Part shown: piece after piece, positions 8,295 through 16,195 of the stretch
Position numbering within the stretch: position 1 is the first letter of the stretch
How the letters are laid out: each line of letters begins with the position of its first letter
Assembly: GCA_012965625.1 (NCBI GenBank)
Contig: DTSC01000399.1
Coordinates: 5,256 to 22,206, forward strand
Reading direction: 5' to 3'
Length of the DNA stretch: 16,951 nucleotides
From: Flavobacteriales bacterium
GTDB taxonomy: Bacteria > Bacteroidota > Bacteroidia > NORP154
Notes under the pieces: generated by a model
What the model was told of the DNA's origin: nothing
Databases searched by the model: none
What the model saw: the letters and a program-made list of their open reading frames with translations, nothing else
Program-made: the position numbers and the translations under genes

Positions 8295-8807
8295 ATGATA
8301 AATATCCTTTTTTCTAATTTATTGCGATTTGTCCTATTGGTCCTGTTTCAGGTCTTAATATTGAACAATATACAGTTTGCCGGATATCTTAATCCATTTC
8401 TTTATGTGCTGTTTATCCTTATGTTTCCATTTGATATTCCAAAACCACTTTTATTGATCGTTGCGTTTATTACTGGACTTTTTATAGATATGTTCTCTAA
8501 TACTATGGGAATGCATGCTTCAGCATGTGTATTTCTTGGTTTTATCCGTCCTTATATTTTGCGGTATATAGAGCCTAGAGGCGGATACGAACATGATGCT
8601 ACCCCTTCTATAAAAGATATGGGATTGACTTGGTATCTATCATATGCAGGAGTCTTGGTTTTTCTACATCATCTATTATTGTTTTATTTAGAGATATTCA
8701 GGTTATCTGAGTTCTTTTCTACACTTTATAGGGTCGTGCTAAGTTCTTGTTTTAGCATGTTGCTCATTTTACTTAGTCAGTATTTGATTTTCGGAAAAAG
8801 GAAATAA
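8295..8807 (+). CDS. mreD: Rod-shape-determining membrane protein MreD
   Basis: This small polytopic protein of 170 residues has about five hydrophobic helices (FVLLVLFQVLILNNI, YVLFILMFPFDIP, LLIVAFITGLFIDMFSNTMG, YLSYAGVLVFLHHLLLFYL, VVLSSCFSMLLILLSQYLIF). The short GLFIDMFSNTMGMHA segment matches the conserved MreD loop. MreD works with MreC in the inner membrane in regulating PBP2-RodA; its exact mechanism is not settled. MreD is poorly conserved in sequence, so the call leans on helix pattern, length and its position between mreC and the PBP2 gene. It begins with ATG at 8295 and ends 7 nt before mrdA. Confidence 0.93.
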   Translation: MINILFSNLLRFVLLVLFQVLILNNIQFAGYLNPFLYVLFILMFPFDIPKPLLLIVAFITGLFIDMFSNTMGMHASACVFLGFIRPYILRYIEPRGGYEHDATPSIKDMGLTWYLSYAGVLVFLHHLLLFYLEIFRLSEFFSTLYRVVLSSCFSMLLILLSQYLIFGKRK

Positions 8808-8814
8808 ACCCATA

Positions 8815-10623
8815 ATGAAAGATCTTTCTGGACGTCGCCGAGTTATCATACTAATATTTTTAACTACGGGAATCATATTCCTTTTCAGGTTGTTTTACAT
8901 CCAAATAATTGATGATTCCTATAAGTTGTCAGCCGACAATAATGTAATAAGATACGTTACTCAGCATCCATCACGTGGTTTGATTTATGACCGAAATGAT
9001 AAAATCCTGGTTTATAATCAACCAGCCTATGACCTTATGGTTATTCCCAGGCAGGTTAAGGAAATTGACACCATGGATTTTTGCAATCTTATTGATATTA
9101 CGATAGATGAATTCAAAGAGAAAATAGTGAAAGCAAAACGATATTCTTATTATAAGCCATCAATATTTCAGGAGCAACTTTCTGTAATTACTTATGCAGC
9201 CCTTCAAGAGAAGATGTACAAATTTCATGGCTTTTCAGTTTATAATAGGACCCTAAGAAGCTATCCGAATAAAATTGCAGCAAATATCTTGGGATTTGTT
9301 GGTGAGGTAAATAAAAGCACTATTGAAAAGGACTCATATTACGTAATTGGGGATTATGTTGGAGCTAGTGGTATTGAACAAGCTTATGAAAAAGAGCTTA
9401 GGGGTACAAAAGGAATTAATGTATATATGGTAGATGTGTTCAATAGGATAAAGGGGAGCTTTAGTAACGGAGAGTATGATACCTTGGCCGTGCCTGGCAA
9501 GACCCTTAATGTTACCATAAAATCAGACTTGCAGCTACTAGGCGAATCTCTGATGAAAAACAAAATTGGCAGTATAGTTGCCATAGAACCATCAAGTGGA
9601 GAGATCTTGGCCATGATATCAAGTCCGGTTTACGATCCCAATCTCTTGGTTGGCAGAGTCCGATCTAAAAATTATACAATCATGCAAAATGATACTACAT
9701 TGCCCATGTTTAATAGGGCCCTGATGGCACAATACCCTCCGGGATCAATCTTTAAATTAATACAAGCTCTTATTGCTATGCAAGAGAAAGTTGCTGTTCC
9801 GGGGACTATGTTTTCTTGTAATAAGAATTTGGTGAATTGTCATAATCATCCATATCCTCTGGATCTTCCCAGCTCTATTCAGCATTCTTGCAACCCATAC
9901 TATTATATGCTGTATAAAAGAATTTTGAATCAGGGGAAATCTTCAAATATATTTAAGGATGCTGCAATTGGTTTTGATAATTGGAGAAAGCATATCATAA
10001 GTTTTGGCTTGGGTCAGAAATTGGGGATTGATATTGCAAATGAGAAGATGGGCTATATACCAACTGCTGAGAGTTATGATAAAATCTACGGTAAATATCA
10101 TTGGAGATTTGAAACAATCTATTCCCTTGGCATTGGCCAAGGAGAAATTTTAGTGGTACCATTACAAATGGCAAATATTGCAAGTATCTTGGCAAACAGG
10201 GGTTATTATTATCAGCCTCATTTAATTAGAAACCTAGAAGATGAGCGCCCTTTTAAAAGGAGATACACTACAATTGAGCCTCAATATTTTGAAATTGTGG
10301 CAGATGCTATGAAAAAAGCGGTTGAAAGCGGAACTGCTACAAGAGCAAAAATTGATGATATTGCAGTTTGTGGTAAAACCGGAACTGCAGAAAATCCTCA
10401 TGGCGAGGACCATTCAATTTTTATCGCCTTTGCCCCTAAAGAAAATCCCAAAATAGCAATATCAGTGATCGTTGAAAATTCTGGATTTGGAGGAACCTGG
10501 GCAGCACCAATAGCAAGTTTAATGATAGAAAAATATCTTAAAGGCAAGATAGCAGATAAATCCAAAGAAGACAGGATATTAGTCACAGACTTTATTAATA
10601 AATCACCGGAAAGAAATCAATAA
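8815..10623 (+). CDS. mrdA: Penicillin-binding protein 2, elongation-specific D,D-transpeptidase
   Basis: This class B PBP crosslinks new sidewall peptidoglycan as partner of RodA. The 602-residue protein has one N-terminal transmembrane helix (about 8-26, VIILIFLTTGIIFLFRLFYI), a PBP dimerisation domain with the typical HPSRGLIYDRN and GFVGEV segments, and a C-terminal transpeptidase domain. The three catalytic motifs are intact: Ser311-x-x-Lys314 in PPGSIFK, Ser358-Cys-Asn, and Lys521-Thr-Gly in GKTGTAEN. The late GLGQKLGID and GIGQGEILVVPLQMAN motifs favour PBP2 over FtsI. Cys335, Cys342, His343 and His345 lie before Cys359 and may form a metal site like that of E. coli PBP2. The stop codon directly abuts the GTG start of rodA, which suggests translational coupling. 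Confidence 0.97.
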   Translation: MKDLSGRRRVIILIFLTTGIIFLFRLFYIQIIDDSYKLSADNNVIRYVTQHPSRGLIYDRNDKILVYNQPAYDLMVIPRQVKEIDTMDFCNLIDITIDEFKEKIVKAKRYSYYKPSIFQEQLSVITYAALQEKMYKFHGFSVYNRTLRSYPNKIAANILGFVGEVNKSTIEKDSYYVIGDYVGASGIEQAYEKELRGTKGINVYMVDVFNRIKGSFSNGEYDTLAVPGKTLNVTIKSDLQLLGESLMKNKIGSIVAIEPSSGEILAMISSPVYDPNLLVGRVRSKNYTIMQNDTTLPMFNRALMAQYPPGSIFKLIQALIAMQEKVAVPGTMFSCNKNLVNCHNHPYPLDLPSSIQHSCNPYYYMLYKRILNQGKSSNIFKDAAIGFDNWRKHIISFGLGQKLGIDIANEKMGYIPTAESYDKIYGKYHWRFETIYSLGIGQGEILVVPLQMANIASILANRGYYYQPHLIRNLEDERPFKRRYTTIEPQYFEIVADAMKKAVESGTATRAKIDDIAVCGKTGTAENPHGEDHSIFIAFAPKENPKIAISVIVENSGFGGTWAAPIASLMIEKYLKGKIADKSKEDRILVTDFINKSPERNQ

Positions 10624-11964
10624 GTGAAAGCCAGGCATAAGCATACGACATTACAATCAATTGACTGGATCATTGTAGGGCTGTATGCAATTTTAGTAAT
10701 AATGGGTTGGGCCAATATTTATGCTACTGTATATAATGAAGGACATAAAAGCATTTTTGATATAAGCCAAAATTATGGAAAACAGATGATTTGGATCATA
10801 ACTTCTGTAATCATTGTAATTGTAGTAATGATGACTGACCGGGAATTTTTTTCTGCCTTTTCAATTGGAATGTACATTCTTATGGTTCTTCTTTTAATTG
10901 CAGTTCTAATCTTTGGCAAAGAAATAGGTGGGTCAAAATCATGGTTTGTTATTGGTTCTTTCAGGATGCAGCCAGCAGAGTTTGCAAAATTTGCTACCTG
11001 TATGGCTATTGCCAAATATCTGGGAAGTTTCAATATTAAGATTGTAAATGTAAAGACCATTTTAATACTACTAAGTATTATTGGATTGCCTTTTGGCCTT
11101 ATTCTATTGCAAGGTGATGCAGGTTCTGCCCTTGTATATACCTCATTTGTCTTTCTGATGTATAGAGAAGGTTTATCAGGCAATTTCCTGTTGGTTGGCC
11201 TATATGCGGTCATATTGTTTATTGTTACCTTGCTTTTGCAAACAACCTTTATCGACTTTCCATTTGACATTATAATTCCTGGTAAGGTTATGTTGATTTT
11301 TGTCTTAGGAATTATTGGAATATTGGCTTTTATACCATTCTGGAGAAGCCGAAAAAGAAGAGGTGGTATTCAACAACTAAAGATATTGGCTTTGATTATT
11401 ACAGTTGTCTTGTCCTTGTCAACAGCATATATATTCTCTGTTGATTATGTTTTTAATGACATATTAAGTGATCATCAGCGAAACAGGATTAATGAATTGC
11501 TTTCTATTACTTCTGATCCAAAAGGGGCGGGTTATAATGTAAATCAGTCCAAGATTGCAATTGGATCAGGTGGATTAACAGGCAAAGGGTATTTACAGGG
11601 TACTCAAACCAAATTTGATTTTGTTCCCGAGCAAAGTACTGATTTTATTTTCTGCACGGTAGGTGAAGAATGGGGGTTTATTGGAAGCTTTGTCATCATT
11701 TCTCTGTTTATTATCCTCTTAATAAGGATAGTGGTGGTGGCCGAAAGACAGCGTTCTGATTTTAGTCGGATCTACGGATATGGGGTGGCCTCAATTCTCT
11801 TTTTTCATCTGGCAATAAATATTGGAATGACTATCGGGTTAGCCCCGGTAATTGGAATACCTTTGCCGTTCTTTAGTTATGGTGGTTCCTCCCTTTGGGG
11901 TTTTACGATATTGCTTTTTGTTTTTGTAAAGCTGGATGCCTACAGGTTAGATTCGTTTCGGTAG
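10624..11964 (+). CDS. rodA: RodA, SEDS-family peptidoglycan glycosyltransferase
   Basis: RodA polymerises lipid II into glycan strands for cell elongation and works as a complex with PBP2. The 446-residue protein has about ten transmembrane helices. SEDS signatures are MQPAEFAKFATCMAIAKYL, LLQGDAGSALVY, SKIAIGSGGLTGKGYLQGTQ, FVPEQSTDFIFCTVGEEWGF and GIPLPFFSYGGSS. Asp340 in STDFIF corresponds to the catalytically essential aspartate of the large extracellular loop (Asp262 in E. coli RodA, from memory). The start is GTG at 10624, directly after the mrdA stop; the next in-frame ATG would remove part of the first helix. A basic RSRKRRGG loop sits between helices in the middle of the protein. 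The gene ends 14 nt from the convergent foldase gene. Confidence 0.97.
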   Translation: MKARHKHTTLQSIDWIIVGLYAILVIMGWANIYATVYNEGHKSIFDISQNYGKQMIWIITSVIIVIVVMMTDREFFSAFSIGMYILMVLLLIAVLIFGKEIGGSKSWFVIGSFRMQPAEFAKFATCMAIAKYLGSFNIKIVNVKTILILLSIIGLPFGLILLQGDAGSALVYTSFVFLMYREGLSGNFLLVGLYAVILFIVTLLLQTTFIDFPFDIIIPGKVMLIFVLGIIGILAFIPFWRSRKRRGGIQQLKILALIITVVLSLSTAYIFSVDYVFNDILSDHQRNRINELLSITSDPKGAGYNVNQSKIAIGSGGLTGKGYLQGTQTKFDFVPEQSTDFIFCTVGEEWGFIGSFVIISLFIILLIRIVVVAERQRSDFSRIYGYGVASILFFHLAINIGMTIGLAPVIGIPLPFFSYGGSSLWGFTILLFVFVKLDAYRLDSFR

Positions 11965-11973
11965 GTTCTTGAT

Positions 11974-11991
11974 TATCTTTAATAAAAGATA
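11974..11991. terminator. Small symmetric hairpin at the rodA / foldase convergence
   Basis: TATCTTT at 11974-11980 and AAAGATA at 11985-11991 form a perfect 7-bp inverted repeat with an AATA loop, overlapping the last codons of the minus-strand foldase gene. It sits where two convergent transcripts meet, so a weak bidirectional terminator is possible. The stem has a single G-C pair and no clear following T-run, so chance is a real alternative. Confidence 0.22.
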
Positions 11992-14105
11992 TGCCTGTTG
12001 TCAACAACGTCAGCAGCTTTTTCAAGTGCATTGAACACTTCGTAGTCTACCCTTGCTTTTAAGTTATTACCCATACTCCCTTTATTGGCAGAGAAATCTG
12101 ATGTTTCGGGTGCTGGGATCATTTCCCTTAAAACGAAGACATATACGCCGATATTTCCCTGTAAAGGTTCTGAAAGCACTCCAACTTTTGAACCATATAT
12201 TTTACCTATTAATTTAGGTTCTCGTCCAATTCCAGGGATATTGAATGATTCAAATGATAGTTTGTCAATTGATTCAATTTTCACTTCAAATCCTTTGTTA
12301 TTTGCAGAAAAGTTGTGAGCAAGGTCTTCAACATTTTGATCATCATTGGCTTTCAGTTTGGAAATGATTATTTCAGCTTTCTTTTTATTTCTTGCTCCCA
12401 CTTCCATTTCTGTTCTTATCTCATCTAGAGAGGCATAACCTTCCTCGATAATATTAGTAATGGTGGCGACAACAAACTTGTTTCCCAATTCAAAAGGCCC
12501 AGAAACATCACCTTCTTCTGCTTTATAAGTCCACCGGATGATTTCTCTCGGAAATTCTAAGCCTACAATTGTTTTATCACCTTGTTTTAGATTTTCAGCC
12601 ACCCTTGTGACTAAGCCATTCTCCTCTGCTGCAGATCGAAATGCATCGGATGTCTTATTGCTTCCGGCAAATCTGTTAACTTTAGCATAAACGCCAGCAA
12701 ATGTTTTTGAGCTGGGCTCAATTTTTCTGTCAACAATGGCCACCTTAATCTTTTTTATAGGCTCAGTCATATCCAATACTTCAATTATATGAGCGCCAAA
12801 TTGCGTATATACAATCATTAAATCACCTGTTTTGCTTGAGAAACAAGAGTCGTTAAAAGGTTTAACCATTGTTCCTTCTTGAAACCAACCAAGATCACCT
12901 CCATTTGCAGCAGATCCAGGATCTGCTGATGTAGTTTGGGCTATAAGGGCGAAATCTGCACCATTATTTATTAGATTAAGGATGCTATCAGCTTTTATGA
13001 TATGTGAGGAATCTCCATTTTCTGATAAGGAGATAAGAATATGCCGTGCTTTTATAGAATCAGGCCTGTTAGCGATTTCTAGCAGTTTAACTACTTTGTA
13101 AGCGGCATCTTCAAGAAAAGGTCCTTCAATATAGTTTGTATCTGATGAAAAAAGGGAAGAATCAATATTCAAGGAGAAATCTCCCCTTTTATAAAATCGA
13201 TCCACATATCTGTTATCAGCATTCATGTTGACAAAGGATTCTACTTCTTCAAGATCAGAAATTTCAGAAATTTCTTTTTTGATTCGATTAATCCAGTCTT
13301 GGGCAATAATTGTATCATTTTGAGAAGGAATTACATCATAGGCAACATATTCGATGGTCCTAGATGTTTCTTGTTCATGCTCCTTTTTATTGGCATTGTA
13401 ATATGCTTTTAGTTCTTTGTCAGAAATAGTGACAATGCTATCAGCCAAGGATGCATATCTAAATAACACATAATCAAATTTGGCGAAGCCATTTTGAAAT
13501 TCATAATTCAGACGTGCTTCTTTACTTGTGATATACAATCCGTTTTTAATTAAGTTGTAATACTTTTCAGTTAGGCGATCCTTCTTTATAGCCTTTTCAA
13601 AGGGAAGCCATTGTGCTCTGGTTGCACCTGTAGCATCATTATCCATTGTTTTTAAAAAATTTACAACATCATTGGTATTGAACTGTCCTGTTTTTGGATT
13701 AGAAAAAGCTTGAATAACACTCTGGTGCGGATTGCTTCCAGTAACTAGATCGAAAATTTCGTCAGGATGTACAGCAAGCCCAAGTTTATTGTATTGGCCT
13801 CCTAAAATTATTTCATTTAATAGCTGAGCCCAGGTTTGTTCTCTTAATTGATCAATAGTTTGTTGAGGAATTGAAGTCTGGTTGCTTTGTTTCTTGTAAT
13901 TTTCTATAGTCTCTTGAACTTTTATTTCAAAACTCTGAGCTGGTATTACCTCACCTGAAATTTCTCCAATTTCATATTGGCCTGTATTTGAGAGGGTGCC
14001 ACCAGGGCCAAGTAAATCACCGAGAATAAATGCAGCTAATGCAACCCCAATAACAATTGCAATTAGGAATCCTCCCTTTCTTCTTATTTGTCCTATGATT
14101 GCCAT
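11979..14105 (-). CDS. PpiD/SurA-like periplasmic peptidyl-prolyl isomerase (foldase), membrane anchored
   Basis: This 708-residue protein has the PpiD layout: a short basic N-terminus, one transmembrane anchor at about 13-33 (FLIAIVIGVALAAFILGDLLG), a SurA_N-like chaperone region (about 35-200, with QTWAQLLNEIILGGQYNKLG and FLKTMDN), and a parvulin-type PPIase domain at about 345-435. That domain shows KARHILISLSENG, GADFALIAQTTSADPGSAA, GGDLGWFQEGTMVKPF and TQFGAHIIEVLD. A second, degenerate rotamase-like region follows at about 510-600 (FPREIIRWTYKAEEGDVSGP). PpiD-type proteins assist folding of secreted and outer-membrane proteins as they leave the translocon. The gene is last in the minus-strand envelope operon, 61 nt after the CNNM gene. 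That gap holds a possible separate -7 element. It is annotated by family, as PpiD orthology to E. coli is not shown. Confidence 0.92.
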   Translation of the reverse strand: MAIIGQIRRKGGFLIAIVIGVALAAFILGDLLGPGGTLSNTGQYEIGEISGEVIPAQSFEIKVQETIENYKKQSNQTSIPQQTIDQLREQTWAQLLNEIILGGQYNKLGLAVHPDEIFDLVTGSNPHQSVIQAFSNPKTGQFNTNDVVNFLKTMDNDATGATRAQWLPFEKAIKKDRLTEKYYNLIKNGLYITSKEARLNYEFQNGFAKFDYVLFRYASLADSIVTISDKELKAYYNANKKEHEQETSRTIEYVAYDVIPSQNDTIIAQDWINRIKKEISEISDLEEVESFVNMNADNRYVDRFYKRGDFSLNIDSSLFSSDTNYIEGPFLEDAAYKVVKLLEIANRPDSIKARHILISLSENGDSSHIIKADSILNLINNGADFALIAQTTSADPGSAANGGDLGWFQEGTMVKPFNDSCFSSKTGDLMIVYTQFGAHIIEVLDMTEPIKKIKVAIVDRKIEPSSKTFAGVYAKVNRFAGSNKTSDAFRSAAEENGLVTRVAENLKQGDKTIVGLEFPREIIRWTYKAEEGDVSGPFELGNKFVVATITNIIEEGYASLDEIRTEMEVGARNKKKAEIIISKLKANDDQNVEDLAHNFSANNKGFEVKIESIDKLSFESFNIPGIGREPKLIGKIYGSKVGVLSEPLQGNIGVYVFVLREMIPAPETSDFSANKGSMGNNLKARVDYEVFNALEKAADVVDNRHIFY

Positions 14106-14139
14106 AATGCGATCTTTGAATATTTATGTGAATGGAGCG

Positions 14140-14147
14140 CGAAGATA
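14140..14147 (-). promoter_or_regulatory. Possible -7 promoter element for the foldase gene
   Basis: Read on the minus strand, TATCTTCG lies 34 nt before the foldase ATG and matches the Bacteroidota TAnnTTTG -7 pattern with one mismatch, like the TAACTTCG before purH. No TTTG-like -33 element is found at the expected distance, so an independent promoter for this last gene of the operon is only tentative. Confidence 0.2.
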
Positions 14148-14166
14148 CAAATACTAAGGAAATTTT

Positions 14167-15432
14167 TTAATTACTCGACAGATTGGTTAATATTTTAAGA
14201 GATATGTTCTCGATTCGCGTTTCATTAACCTTGGTTACGGTAAACTGGAAACCGCCAATTTTGATCACGTCATTCAATCTTGGAATGCTCTCACGGTGAT
14301 GTGTTATTAATCCTGATAATGTTTCATAATCATCAGATTCAGGAAGTTCTAAATCGTATTTTTCATTAAGGTAACCAATTTCCAATCTGCCAGCCAATAG
14401 ATATTCTTGTTCATTAATCTTTTGTTCTAAGAATTCTTGTTTGTCATGCTCGTCATCTATTTCTCCAACAATTTCCTCAATTACATCTTCAATGGTTACA
14501 ATGCCTGCGACCCCTCCAAATTCGTCTACAACAACAGCGATACTTCTTTGTTGTTTGAGGAAAGCACTTAACATTTTATTGGCCGTCATTGATTCAGGAA
14601 CTATGGATATTGGCAAGAGGATTGATGTTATGCTATCCGGATTGTTAAAAATTTCAAAAGAATGTGTATAGCCTATAATATTTTCTATGTTGTTTCTATA
14701 GATTAGTATTTTAGATAGGCCAGTTTCTACAAATTTCTCTTTTAAATTATTAATAGTATCACCAATATTTAGCGCTGCAATTTCTGTTCTGGGCACCATA
14801 CAATCTCTTAATTTTACTTTGGAAAAGTCCAGGGCATTTTTAAAGATTTGTATTTCTGGCTCTTCATTTCCTTTTTCGTCTTTTGCGTGGCTTTCACTTA
14901 AATACTGATCCAAGTCAATTTTTCCAAATTCTAAGTTCTCTTCAAATAAGGTTACATGAAATACTTTGATCAAAATAAATTCTGAAAGACCTATTATGAT
15001 CATTACGAAAGGATAAAGCAGATAGTAAATCAAGAAGGCAGGAATTGAGAAAACAGCAAGTGCTTGATTCGGATTTATTCTAAAGAGAACTTTGGGGATA
15101 AATTCAGCAGTTACCAATACAAGTGTAGTTGCAATGATTGTTTGGACAAGTACGATCCAGAAATCATTTTCCATCCATCCAGACAATAAAGGTTCTATAA
15201 TTCCGGCCATTGTAATACCATAAATGACCAATGAAATATTATTACCAATAAGCATGCTGCCAATGAATCTTGAAGGGTATTTTAGAAATCTGGAATATAC
15301 CCTTCCGGAAAAGCTGCCTTTTTTAACTTGGAGCTCAATTCTAAGCCTGTTTGCAGAGATAAATGCAATTTCCATCCCTGAGAAAAAGGCAGAAGCAAGT
15401 AAAGTGATAAAAATTATTAGGTAACTATTCAT
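14167..15432 (-). CDS. CNNM/CBS/CorC-domain membrane protein ('hemolysin' family, GldE-like)
   Basis: The 421-residue protein begins with a CNNM (DUF21) membrane domain at about 1-185 with three to four helices (IIFITLLASAFFSGMEIAFI, MLIGNNISLVIYGITMAG, TIIATTLVLVTAEFIPKVLF, LLYPFVMIIIGLSEFILIKV). A CBS pair follows at about 205-325 (LRDCMVPRTEIAALN, SIAVVVDEFGGVAGIVTIED, VIEEIVGEIDDEHD), then a C-terminal CorC/HlyC domain at about 340-418 (EYLLAGRLEIGYLNE, SDDYETLSGLI). CNNM proteins are linked to magnesium or cation transport. The Bacteroidota relative GldE has a role in gliding motility, and this protein is similar in layout, but no gldD or other gld gene is present. The older name hemolysin is historical. 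Its start overlaps the preceding 71-residue gene by 8 nt, indicating coupled translation. Confidence 0.93.
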   Translation of the reverse strand: MNSYLIIFITLLASAFFSGMEIAFISANRLRIELQVKKGSFSGRVYSRFLKYPSRFIGSMLIGNNISLVIYGITMAGIIEPLLSGWMENDFWIVLVQTIIATTLVLVTAEFIPKVLFRINPNQALAVFSIPAFLIYYLLYPFVMIIIGLSEFILIKVFHVTLFEENLEFGKIDLDQYLSESHAKDEKGNEEPEIQIFKNALDFSKVKLRDCMVPRTEIAALNIGDTINNLKEKFVETGLSKILIYRNNIENIIGYTHSFEIFNNPDSITSILLPISIVPESMTANKMLSAFLKQQRSIAVVVDEFGGVAGIVTIEDVIEEIVGEIDDEHDKQEFLEQKINEQEYLLAGRLEIGYLNEKYDLELPESDDYETLSGLITHHRESIPRLNDVIKIGGFQFTVTKVNETRIENISLKILTNLSSN

Positions 15433-15640
15433 TCTTGGATTTCTCTTCCATGCGAATCCGTTGTTTTTTTCTTAACATAAATAGGATACCTGCGATAAAT
15501 GTAAAAACAAAGAATATATAGGCATGGTTAATTCCAACGTTTATTGTTTCATATGCCCCAAAACCCAGAGAAAATAATGCAATAACAAGCCAGAAAATTT
15601 CTAAAATTTTGATTAGCCTTAATTGTTTATTAAAATTCAT
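15425..15640 (-). CDS. Small two-helix membrane protein of unknown function
   Basis: This 71-residue protein has a basic N-terminus (MNFNKQLRLIKI), two hydrophobic helices at about 12-30 (LEIFWLVIALFSLGFGAYE) and 38-55 (HAYIFFVFTFIAGILFML), and a highly charged tail (RKKQRIRMEEKSKNE). It is real rather than a shadow. It starts with ATG 8 nt after the lptC stop, its last 8 nt overlap the start of the CNNM gene, and its composition is that of a membrane protein. I do not recognise a named family. The positive-inside rule suggests both ends are cytoplasmic. Its fixed place between lptC and the CNNM gene suggests a role in the envelope, but nothing in it shows a specific activity. Confidence 0.82.
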   Translation of the reverse strand: MNFNKQLRLIKILEIFWLVIALFSLGFGAYETINVGINHAYIFFVFTFIAGILFMLRKKQRIRMEEKSKNE

Positions 15641-15648
15641 TTTTCATC

Positions 15649-16182
15649 CTAATTTTCTACAAGAATAGTTCCTTTAATATGATGAATCTTGAAATTTGTA
15701 AAGGATTCGTTTGATTCAAAGCCTTCTCCCATGATTATTTCATCTTTTGTTGTGATTTTTACAAATTTGTCAGAAAATATTTTTGCTTCTTTTTGGTTCC
15801 AAATCAGGTATTCAGTATTTAGCTTTTCTCCAATTTCATTTATTAGAACAACATTTCCTTTAGCTTCCATGGTACCCTTTTTTTCATAGCTAATTGCATA
15901 ATTTGCAGTCAGATGAGAAATTGTTTCATTATTAGTATCAAAAAAAATCAGGTCGATGCCTTCTGGGAGCTCAATGTATGGATTTTCTCCAGCAAAATGA
16001 TCCATCTTTGGGGCTTTCAGCTTTACCTTGACGATAGCTGAATCACTATAATAAACCACCGCATCCTTTAACGATTCTGTAGGAAAGTGGCCCTTTGAGG
16101 AGATGATTTTTACCTTTTCCAGATCATTTACGCATGATGTGCCTAGAAGAAGTAAAATGACGAATAGGCGAAAATGTTTCAA
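15649..16182 (-). CDS. lptC: LptC-like lipopolysaccharide export protein, predicted lipoprotein, TTG start
   Basis: The protein (177 residues) fits LptC, the periplasmic component that passes LPS from the LptB2FG extractor to LptA. After the N-terminal signal the body is a beta-rich single domain, with DAVVYYSDSAIVKVKLKAPK, YIELPEGIDLIFFDTNN, TANYAISYEKKGTMEAKGNV, TEYLIWNQKEAKIFSDKFVK and GEGFESNESFTNFKIHHIKG, the pattern of LptC/OstA-type jelly-rolls. The start is TTG at 16182: no ATG or GTG lies in frame between the upstream stop and residue 60, and TTG yields MKHFRLFVILLLLGTSC, a complete lipoprotein signal with lipobox Cys17. E. coli LptC instead keeps a transmembrane anchor. The gene is 13 nt after the TPR gene and 8 nt before the small membrane-protein gene. 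Confidence 0.85.
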   Translation of the reverse strand: MKHFRLFVILLLLGTSCVNDLEKVKIISSKGHFPTESLKDAVVYYSDSAIVKVKLKAPKMDHFAGENPYIELPEGIDLIFFDTNNETISHLTANYAISYEKKGTMEAKGNVVLINEIGEKLNTEYLIWNQKEAKIFSDKFVKITTKDEIIMGEGFESNESFTNFKIHHIKGTILVEN

Positions 16183-16195
16183 TATTAAATCTGAG

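Noticed and set aside
10773..11270. A 165-codon open frame on the minus strand across rodA
   Set aside because: It is antisense to intact SEDS-family coding sequence and its translation resembles no domain I know.
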